Assembly (NCBI RefSeq): GCF_000719705.1
Contig: NZ_JOHO01000005.1
Coordinates: 124,001 to 188,000, forward strand
From: Streptomyces sp. NRRL S-350
Lineage (GTDB): Bacteria > Actinomycetota > Actinomycetes > Streptomycetales > Streptomycetaceae
Length of the DNA stretch: 64,000 nucleotides
Reading direction: 5' to 3'
The notes below the pieces were generated by a model. The model made no database searches. It worked only from the letters and a program-made list of their open reading frames with translations, and was not told the origin of the DNA. This document shows positions 29,608-38,194 of this stretch, in pieces (the first letter of the stretch is position 1; the number at the start of each line of letters is the position of its first letter). The translations under genes were made by a program, and so were the position numbers.

Positions 29608-30661
29608 CAGGCGTAGACCCCTTCGCTCGGCTCGTCCGTCTGGTGGAGGCCGGGCCAGGCCGGCGCGAGCCGGGCGTGCTTCCTGGCGGTCCGACGGGCC
29701 TGTTCGGGGGTGACGTGGATGGAGCGGGCCCTGGTCCACCGGCCGTCGGTGTCGGCGGTGGTGGCGACGCCCTGTTCGGCGAGGGTGATGCGCTGGGCGG
29801 CTTCGAGGGCGTCCTTGTTGAGGTCGCCGAGCGCCATCTCCGCCGTTGCAGGGTCGCTCACCCGGCGGCAGATGCGCCCGGCCAACTGGGCGCGCAGGGC
29901 GGTGACGCCGAGGCCGAGGTCGGATCCGACCCGCTGTCCGGCGATGACCAGGTGGACGCCAAGGCCGACAACCGGTCCTCGAACAGCGACAGCTCCATGC
30001 CGCCCTTCAGGTCGATGCCGAACAGGGCGACGCGCTGCGGCGCGAGTTCCTTCACCAGTGAGGCGATGAGGGTCGACTTGCCGGAGCGGGTTGCGCCGAC
30101 GATCAGCCAGTGCGGGGCGCGCCGGAAGTCGATCACCCAGGCGCGGCCGTCCTCCAGCAGGCCGACCACCGCGCGCAGTACGCGCTGCTTCAGTTGGTAG
30201 GGCACGACGGGTGCCCGCAGCGGGTCCCAGGCGAGCGCGGACAGGGTCACGAACCCACGCTCGTCCGAGAACACCCGAACCGCGTGGGCTCGCCAGGCGT
30301 GGGTGAGCGCTTCGACCGCGGAGACGAAGTGCTCCGGCACCTGCCCCGGGTGCAGCCGCACCGCCACGTCCAGGCCGCCCCGCCTCAGCTTCGGGATGCC
30401 CAACCGGGGAGGGACCGCCCGCAGCGGATCACCACGGACAACCATGTCTCCGAGCAACGCCCGACCGGGACGCTTGGCCACCGCGAGCCCGAGGTTCGTG
30501 GTCAGCCGGCGCCACGTCACCCGGACCCGCACGACTGCGACCGGGTAGCCGATCAGGCACCACCACGCGTAGGGGTGGTTGCGCCGAAGACCCGGAGCCG
30601 TGCTCAGCAGGATCAGCACCGTCGCCAGGAGTACCACCCAGAGAAGCTGAAGAACGATCAC
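29607..30661 (-). pseudogene. FtsK/SpoIIIE-like Tra translocase with internal deletion
   Basis: A TraSA-like double-stranded DNA translocase for mycelial conjugation. GTG start at 30661; two TM helices (LQLLWVVLLATVLILLSTA and YAWWCLIGYPVAVV), then Walker A GATRSGKST near residue 190 and FGIDLKGGMELSLFEDRLSA. After that the sequence jumps, out of frame, to VHLVIAGQRVGSDLGLGVTA and LRAQLAGRICRRVSDPATAE (the C-terminal part of the motor) and DLNKDALEAA to the stop at 29607. The stretch that should carry Walker B (a VVVLVDE-like motif) is missing, about 90-100 codons by family comparison. The junction is near 29957-29962 at a GGCG microhomology. The motor must be inactive. Confidence 0.85.
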
Positions 30662-30864
30662 CGCCGTCCCCCGTTCTCCATGGCCGTGTTGTGAGCCTCG
30701 GTCTCCAGATCACGAGCCCGGCCCGCGGCCTTGGTCGCGACGACGGCGATGTGGTCGAAGAGCGGGGCGCCCTCGTCGTCTCGCCCGAACGGGTCAACCT
30801 CTTCGGCCAGGTCCCCGAGTTAGCGCAGCAGGCCACGCAGCTTCACACGCGTCGCGCTGCTCAT
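30658..30864 (-). pseudogene. Small pre-tra gene with in-frame stop
   Basis: A 68-codon frame from ATG 30864 (MSSATRVKLRGLLR), a TAA at 30820-30822, then LGDLAEEVDPFGRDDEGAPL and FDHIAVVATKAAGRARDLET to GGRR and a TGA that overlaps the tra GTG (GTGA). The start also overlaps the stop of the frame before it (TGATG). This double coupling shows the whole frame was once translated. A single CAA to TAA change explains the stop. The product resembles small acidic proteins that precede tra in streptomycete elements; function unknown. Confidence 0.65.
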
Positions 30865-30959
30865 CAGGCGTCGCCACCCTTGCGGGAGGCCGCCGGGGCC
30901 GAAACGGGAACGGGGGTGATGGCGTCCGCGCGAAAGGACAGGCCGTGGCGGTCCCCCAT
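30864..30959 (-). CDS. Short frame coupled to the pre-tra gene (31 aa or fragment)
   Basis: MGDRHGLSFRADAITPVPVS then APAASRKGGDA, stop overlapping the next ATG by one base. The overlap suggests the C-terminus of a real gene. Upstream, the same DNA holds the regulator remnant on the other strand, so the original N-terminus may have been lost in a rearrangement. Not assignable. Confidence 0.35.
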   Translation of the reverse strand: MGDRHGLSFRADAITPVPVSAPAASRKGGDA

Positions 30960-30974
30960 CGCCCACGAGAACGC

Positions 30975-31331
30975 AATTGCGTCCGGCACAGCACTTTCGG
31001 CCGCCAGGACCAGACCCACACCTTCCAGGGCCTTGGCGACGCTACCGAGTCCGAGCGGCACGCCCGCCTGTCCATCGACCACGCCCGCGCCCAGAAGCGC
31101 GCCAGGCGCGGCGCCATGTCGCACGCCGCCCTCGCGGTCTCCCATCTCCAGCGCCGGGACCTTGAGGCCGCACACGCCGCCGGCCTGCGGACCCTCACGC
31201 TCACCAGCCAGGTCAAGTCGTCCTGCGCCATCGAGGCCGTCCAGAACCTCAAGCAGCAGATGGTGCCGTTCGGCCGCCACGCCCTCGTAGCCGACTTCAA
31301 CGACCGGGCACGCGAACTACTGTCAGCCTGA
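30975..31331 (+). pseudogene. C-terminal fragment of an HTH/TPR regulator
   Basis: The frame reads TFQGLGDATESERHARLSID then HARAQKRARRGAMSHAALAV, SHLQRRDLEAAHAAGLRTLT, and ends DFNDRARELLSA. This is the typical end of streptomycete Xre-TPR regulators (a helical pair, a short SxxA helix, then P-x-V-xxFxxRxxxLL). No HTH domain precedes it; upstream bases belong to the opposite strand operon. I treat it as the remainder of a truncated regulator, perhaps the element's own kor/pra-like control gene or a chromosomal one. Confidence 0.6.
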
Positions 31332-31342
31332 CCGAGCACCCC

Positions 31343-31380
31343 CAGTCGAGCCCTCTCCCGTAAGGGGCAGGGCTCGACTG
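31343..31380. terminator. Bidirectional terminator hairpin
   Basis: Perfect 12-base stem CAGTCGAGCCCT / AGGGCTCGACTG between the regulator remnant and the convergent membrane-protein gene. Confidence 0.75.
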
Positions 31381-31424
31381 TCGCTGCGCTCGACGACGGG
31401 CGTCGCGGGATCGCGTGCCGATCA

Positions 31425-32384
31425 TCAATTCCGCTCTCCTTCCGGCACGCTAGGTACGGCAGATTTCAGAAGCGCCTCCTCCCTCTTTGAAATCATGTGA
31501 GTAACCAGTTCCTCCGAGTAGCCGAAAACGATAGCGAAGGACAGGACCTGGATAGAGTTCTGCGCTTTAATACTAGCCGCACTGAGCAGCATGACCCCCA
31601 CAATTGCCGTAACCCCTCCCGCCATCGCCTTGAGAAATGCCTGGGCTGCATGAATGGCATATGGATCAATCGCTCGACGCGCGCTTGCTATCGCCCGCAC
31701 CGCGGCAAGGGCTCCACCAATAACCCCGAAGATCGCAACGATAACCACGTCACCTCGACGCGATTCACCCCCGCCGCTTGTGGGACATACAGACGGGCAC
31801 ACAATCTGTACGTGCGGCCAGACGTAAACCTGAACGAGCGAGAGAGCCACGAGTATAGCGAAGAGTGACACCGCCGCCCAGACCAACATTCGATGGAAGG
31901 ATATAAGGCGTGCACGATTGAGACTGTTGACATAGTATGCCCAGCTCAAAGCGGAGGATAGACGCTCACGCTCGTAATCGGTGAAGCGGCCTCCGTGCGG
32001 CGAGCATTCCTTGATTCGGCCCCCCAGACACTCATCGACCCACGCCCGCCGAAGATCCTCTCTCGGTAGATAGTCATCAATTGAGCGCTGCATCCTGGGC
32101 AGCTCAGCCTGCAGTTGAATTTCAGTCAAGATTGGGAGAACTGACATTTCGGCAGCATGGACAAGGGTCTGCACGGACTCCCGCTGCCTGGCTATACTCC
32201 ATGGCGGCCAGTTCCGTGATTTTTTCACCGCCAAGTGGACGGCGGCCACACTATCTGCAACATACGCGTACTGGAGTTCCTGAAGCGCCCCCCAGTTAAG
32301 AGAACTAAGCCTGGCGGTCACGGCGTCGCGCCCTATACGATCCGCCCGCATTTCCGCGATGAGCGCCCAAGGTTTTATGTGCAT
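31425..32384 (-). CDS. Four-TM membrane protein of unknown function (element cargo, lower GC)
   Basis: A 319-residue protein not recognised as any named family. Residues 1-160 are a mostly helical cytoplasmic part (LQELQYAYVADSVAAVHLAV, YERERLSSALSWAYYVNSLN). TM1 is near 168-190 (MLVWAAVSLFAILVALSLVQ), then a short outside loop with two Cys (IVCPSVCPTSG), TM2 (VVIVAIFGVIGGALAAVRAI), TM3 (AFLKAMAGGVTAIVGVMLLS) and TM4 (IQVLSFAIVFGYSEELVTHM) with a basic tail. The GYSEELV ending resembles the GFSE ending of several membrane proteins linked to defence or stress, but that is weak. The ATG at 32384 has GGGAG 6 bases upstream. Base composition is visibly less GC-rich than every neighbour, a sign of recent transfer. 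Confidence 0.8.
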   Translation of the reverse strand: MHIKPWALIAEMRADRIGRDAVTARLSSLNWGALQELQYAYVADSVAAVHLAVKKSRNWPPWSIARQRESVQTLVHAAEMSVLPILTEIQLQAELPRMQRSIDDYLPREDLRRAWVDECLGGRIKECSPHGGRFTDYERERLSSALSWAYYVNSLNRARLISFHRMLVWAAVSLFAILVALSLVQVYVWPHVQIVCPSVCPTSGGGESRRGDVVIVAIFGVIGGALAAVRAIASARRAIDPYAIHAAQAFLKAMAGGVTAIVGVMLLSAASIKAQNSIQVLSFAIVFGYSEELVTHMISKREEALLKSAVPSVPEGERN

Positions 32385-32941
32385 AGTTTACTCCCACGGC
32401 TCGAGAATCAAGGCCCAGCCCAGTGCAATGCAGGCCCTATTCCCCATCGAACGTTTAGGGGTCGGAAATTCACCAAAGTCACTGAGGCGAACCATCCCCT
32501 CTCAGATTGCATCTACCAATGCCATCTCGCCAATGGCAGACCCACTCTCCCGGCCCTGAGCTGGGCAGCGCGCATCAGGGAACCAGCGGTAAAGACAGAG
32601 CGCCGCCCAGGCCAGTTGGCCACGGGACGGCGCTCCGCACTCCCTACTTCGCCCGCGACCGTGTCGAGGGCGATGACTTTCACGAGCCGGAACGTTCGCA
32701 TCTGCGCACGCTAGGGCATGGCCGCGTCCGGAACGGGATCATCAGTCGCGGCGTCAAACGGGCCAGTCAAGACGGACATGGCCATCCCGAGAGTCTGTCC
32801 AAGTCGGCCGGCGCGCACCTGCCACTCCTAGTGAGTAGCTGACAGCGGTCGGCCGTCACTCGAAGGTGGGAAGCACTCCCAAGAAGCACAAGAGCCCTCT
32901 TCGACAGAATCGCGGAGGGCTCTATGCGTCGCCTCAGGGCC
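32385..32941. other. Gene-poor lower-GC stretch of the element
   Basis: 557 bases in which I find no gene I can support. Composition is like the membrane-protein gene to its left up to about 32700, then returns to high GC. It should hold the promoter of that gene; a TTGCAC (minus strand, about 32427-32432) is a possible -35. An excisionase or regulator was looked for and not found. The right end has a terminator-like hairpin. Confidence 0.5.
32891..32923 (-). terminator. Hairpin after the small gene downstream of the radical SAM gene
   Basis: 9-base stem AGAGCCCTC / GAGGGCTCT, 15-base loop, 18 bases past the stop at 32942. It would end a radical SAM plus small-gene transcript inside the element. 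Confidence 0.55.
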
Positions 32942-33145
32942 TCAGACCCACTCGATCGAGGACTCGATGCCCGGGGCACTCCGGGCGGCGGGCAGAGGGG
33001 TCCTCTGGCCGCCCTGCCGGGCCTCCCTTGGGCGGGCGGGGCCGCCCGGGGCGCTCGTCATGCCGAGCGCGCCCAGGACGAGCTCCCGCCCACTCTCCGG
33101 AAGCCTGTGAATTAAGTCACACAGCTCGCTGACCGTGTCACCCAT
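32942..33145 (-). CDS. Small gene of the element placed behind the radical SAM gene
   Basis: 67 codons, MGDTVSELCDLIHRLPESGR then ELVLGALGMTSAPGGPARPR and a low-complexity end. The first 30 residues look like an amphipathic helical pair; nothing is recognised. The ATG is 8 bases after the radical SAM stop, so after integration it would be read from the host transcript, and a hairpin follows its stop. It may be a genuine element gene or chance. Confidence 0.4.
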   Translation of the reverse strand: MGDTVSELCDLIHRLPESGRELVLGALGMTSAPGGPARPREARQGGQRTPLPAARSAPGIESSIEWV

Positions 33146-33153
33146 CCTGCGGG

Positions 33154-35097
<1,944 letters not shown>

Positions 35098-35577
35098 GTA
35101 CTAGGAACCCTTACGACGTGATTCGGTGCCGCGAGTCGGCACGGGAGGGGTGACCCTCAAGGGTAGCCCAATCCGGGGAACGGGCCGTCTGCCCCGGTTC
35201 GCGGGCCTTCCGTGCTCCGGCGCGACCGGGCCTGCGCGGCGCCCGCCCGGCACCCGCCCGGCACGCGCGGTGCGCGCCCGCCGGGCCGTGCCGTCCGCCG
35301 TTGACGCGCCCGGACGGCCCGTGCGGTACTGACAGGGCTCCGCCAAGAACCGTCGAGCCCTTCTGCACCCCTTCCGGACAAGGGAGTTGGGTCGTACGCT
35401 CGGGCCCTCGCCGAAGTCCCCGGCGCCGTCCGCCCCCGCTTCCGCTTCCGCCCCCACCCACGCACCGCCCGCGCCCCGCCGCGCACCCCGCCCGCACGCC
35501 GTGCCAGGTGGCGCACCCGCACGCCCGCGCGCCCTGGCGGCCGTACGACCGGCGCAAGGAGAACCGCAAGGAGAACC
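35098..35577. promoter_or_regulatory. Divergent region with promoter for the carboxypeptidase gene
   Basis: 480 bases with no supported gene. On the plus strand TTGACG (35301-35306), an 18-base spacer and GGTACT (35325-35330) form a plausible promoter; a hairpin AGGGCTC/GAGCCCT (35334-35361) follows at the start of the transcript. The stretch 35400-35550 is C-rich low complexity. At the right end a 12-base unit CGCAAGGAGAAC occurs twice in a row, giving two ribosome sites. Confidence 0.5.
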
Positions 35578-36882
35578 ATGACCGACACCGGCCGACGGAT
35601 CCGCCCCCTCCGGGCCCTCGACACCCGGCCGCCGGCCCGCTATCCCACACCGGCGCAGGCCGAGTGCGCCGCCCGCCGCCTCGCCCTGCGCCACCCGGAC
35701 CGCTGCCGACTTCGCGAGGTGGGCCGGTCCCGGGCCGGACGGCCACTGCTGCTGCTCTCCGTCGACCGGGGCCCGCGCGCCGTGCTGGTGGTCGGCGGCC
35801 CGCACCCCAACGAACCGATCGGCACCGCCGGGGCGGTCCGGCTGGCCGAGGTGCTGCTGGAACGCCCTGCCCGGCCCGGCCTCTCCTGGCACCTGCTGCT
35901 CTGCCTCGACCCGGACGGCGCGGCACTCAACGCGGGTTGGCTCGACGGCCCGCTCACCATGCGCCGCCACTACGAGCACTTCTTCCGCCCCGCCTTCGAG
36001 GAACAGCCCGAACTGCTGCCCGCCCCCGGCTCCGGCCGTCCGCCGATGCCGGAGAGCGTGGCGCTGACCGGCCTCATCGACGAGCTGCGACCGTTCCTGC
36101 AGTGCTCGCTGCACGGGGTGGACTTCGGCGGCGCCTTCGTCCAGCTCACCGGCCCCGTCCCCGGCCTCGCCGAGCGCTTCGCCCGCTCCGCCGACCGGGC
36201 CGGACTGCCGCTGGACGTGGACTCCTACGACGCGATCGGCTGGACCAGCCCCGCCCCCGGCACCTACCTGATGCCGGGCCCCGGCAGCACCGGGGTCTCC
36301 CGGGCGCTGCCGGACGAGCCCGAGCTCTCCACCTGGTCCCACGCCGCCCGCCACGGCGCGGTCACCGCCGTCGTGGAGGTCCCGATGTGGGCCGTCGACG
36401 CGGTCGGCGACGGCCGCCCCCACCCCGCCGGCCCGCAGGCCCTCGGCGCCGCGGCCCGCGACCTCACCGCCCGCGCCGAGGAACTGCGCACCGTGCTGGC
36501 GCGGGTGCCCGTGCACCGGCACGAGGCGTACGGCCCGCTGGTGCGCACCGCCGAGTTCAGTCTGGCGGTGGCGCCGCGGGTGGCGCAGGAGTGGCTGGAC
36601 CGCTGGCCCGCCCAGCCGCTCACGTCCTCCCGGGTGACCACGGCCGGCCTGGTCGCGGCCCGTCTGCCGCTGCGGGCCGCCTCGATCCTGCTGCGGCTGC
36701 TCGCGGACGCCCGTGGCCCGGCCGCCGAGGCCGCCCGCGACCGCGCCCGGGCCGTCGTCGCCGACAGCCTGGACCGGCTGCGGAACCGCTTCGGCGCGCG
36801 CTGGGTGCCCGTCCAGGAGCAACTCGCCCACCAGACCCGCACCGTCCTCGCCGCCGCCGACTGCCTGCTCCAGGCGCCCTGA
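35578..36882 (+). CDS. M14 family zinc carboxypeptidase
   Basis: A 434-residue metallopeptidase. Zinc ligands fit HPNE (His76, Glu79) and His179 in QCSLHGVDFGG; the catalytic Glu is likely Glu267 in VVEVPMW, all in M14 order. No signal peptide is seen, so it should act in the cytoplasm. The fold start is GRPLLLLSVDRGPRAVLVVG. The last 140 residues are helical and Ala/Arg-rich. The ATG at 35578 has AAGGAGAACC upstream, twice. Substrate unknown; possibly wall peptides or amino-acid conjugates. Confidence 0.85.
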   Translation: MTDTGRRIRPLRALDTRPPARYPTPAQAECAARRLALRHPDRCRLREVGRSRAGRPLLLLSVDRGPRAVLVVGGPHPNEPIGTAGAVRLAEVLLERPARPGLSWHLLLCLDPDGAALNAGWLDGPLTMRRHYEHFFRPAFEEQPELLPAPGSGRPPMPESVALTGLIDELRPFLQCSLHGVDFGGAFVQLTGPVPGLAERFARSADRAGLPLDVDSYDAIGWTSPAPGTYLMPGPGSTGVSRALPDEPELSTWSHAARHGAVTAVVEVPMWAVDAVGDGRPHPAGPQALGAAARDLTARAEELRTVLARVPVHRHEAYGPLVRTAEFSLAVAPRVAQEWLDRWPAQPLTSSRVTTAGLVAARLPLRAASILLRLLADARGPAAEAARDRARAVVADSLDRLRNRFGARWVPVQEQLAHQTRTVLAAADCLLQAP

Positions 36883-36951
36883 ACACTTGCCGCACCCGCT
36901 GGCCTGACGTCAAGTCAACTACTTGACTCCACAAGGAAGTCCGAACGCGAA

Positions 36952-36980
36952 GGGCCGGCCCGGAAGTCCCGGACCGGCCC
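36952..36980. terminator. Bidirectional terminator
   Basis: 12-base stem GGGCCGGCCCGG / CCGGACCGGCCC (one mismatch) between the convergent carboxypeptidase and rodA genes. Confidence 0.65.
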
Positions 36981-36994
36981 CGCGCCACACTCCC

Positions 36995-38194
36995 CTAGGC
37001 CGCTATCGGCCGCTGGCTGCGCACCGCCTGCAGCAGTCCGACCGCCAGCCAGTTCGCGAACATCGAGGACCCGCCGTACGAGACGAACGGCAGCGGGATG
37101 CCCGCGACCGGCATGATCCCCAGGCACATCCCTATGTTCTCGAAGGCCTGGAAGGACAGCCAGGCGATGATCCCGGCCGCCACGATCGTGCCGTACAGGT
37201 CGGTCGCCTGGCGGGCGATCCGGCAGGCCCGCCACAGCACCACGCCGACCAGCAGGATTATCGCCAGCGCCCCGACGAAGCCCAGTTCCTCGCCGGCGAC
37301 GGTGAACACGAAGTCGGTCTGCTGCTCCGGCACGAACTGCCCGGTGGTCTGCGTCCCGTGGAACAGGCCCTTGCCGGTCAGGCCGCCCGAGCCGATCGCG
37401 ATCCGGGCCTGCGCCGTGTTGTAGCCGACGCCGTTCGGGTCGAGCTGCGGGTTGGCGAAGGCGGCGAAGCGGTCGATCTGGTACTTGCTCAGCAGCCCGA
37501 ACTTCCAGATCGCCACGCACCCGCCGGTGCCCGCCACCAGCAGCCCGAGCACCCAGCGGTTCGCCGCGCCCGAGCCGAGCAGGATGCCCAACACGATCGC
37601 GGCCATCACCATCACCGACCCGGCGTCCGGCATCAGCAGCACTATGCACATCGGCAGCCCGGCCCAGACCAGGCCGCGGAACACCGCCCGGTGCGACGGG
37701 AACTCCCGCTCCCCCGCGTCCACCTGGTCCGACAGCACGACCGCCATCGCCAGGACGATCCCCAGCTTGGCGAATTCGGCGGGCTGGATCGAGAAGCCGC
37801 CGCCGAGCTGGATCCACGAGTGCGCGCCGTTGATGGTCGAGCCCAGCGGGCTGAGCGTCGCCAGCAGCATCAGGATCACGCCGACGTACAGGAACGGCAC
37901 GATCGTGCGGAAGCGACGGCTCCCTATCCCTATCACCACGGCGCACAGCACCAGTCCGACCACGAAGTTGGTCAGGTGCCGGTAGAGGAAGTACTGCGGG
38001 TCGCCGTGGGTCAGCGAGTCGCGTCCGCGGGTGGCCGACCAGACCAGCAGCGAGCTGCCTGCCGAGAGGGCCAGCGCGGCGAGCAGCAGTATCCAGTCCA
38101 GCCGCCACAGGGGGGAGTCCTTGGCGAGGGCCTTGGAGACCCCGCTGCGCTGCGGGGCCAGCCTCAGCTGCCGGTAGGAGCCGTAGGAGGTCAT
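36995..38194 (-). CDS. rodA: Rod-shape/SEDS glycosyltransferase RodA
   Basis: A 399-residue SEDS protein with about ten TM segments that polymerises lipid II glycan strands together with PBP2. Conserved blocks: AHSWIQLGGGFSIQPAEFAKLG, MPDAGSVMVMAAI, ARIAIGSGGLTGKGLFHGTQ and PLPFVSYGGSSMFANW. Start ATG at 38194, overlapping the PBP2 stop (ATGA), so the two are translated together. Last gene of the mre cluster; in streptomycetes this cluster acts mainly in spore-wall building. Confidence 0.95.
   Translation of the reverse strand: MTSYGSYRQLRLAPQRSGVSKALAKDSPLWRLDWILLLAALALSAGSSLLVWSATRGRDSLTHGDPQYFLYRHLTNFVVGLVLCAVVIGIGSRRFRTIVPFLYVGVILMLLATLSPLGSTINGAHSWIQLGGGFSIQPAEFAKLGIVLAMAVVLSDQVDAGEREFPSHRAVFRGLVWAGLPMCIVLLMPDAGSVMVMAAIVLGILLGSGAANRWVLGLLVAGTGGCVAIWKFGLLSKYQIDRFAAFANPQLDPNGVGYNTAQARIAIGSGGLTGKGLFHGTQTTGQFVPEQQTDFVFTVAGEELGFVGALAIILLVGVVLWRACRIARQATDLYGTIVAAGIIAWLSFQAFENIGMCLGIMPVAGIPLPFVSYGGSSMFANWLAVGLLQAVRSQRPIAA

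Noticed and set aside
30864..31280. 139-codon minus-strand frame over the regulator remnant
   Set aside because: Only its last 30 or so codons look genuine (coupled stop); the rest is antisense to a clear regulator C-terminus.
32235..32842. Overlapping plus-strand frames in the lower-GC part of the element
   Set aside because: They overlap each other and the membrane-protein gene, lack ribosome sites and show no protein-like composition.
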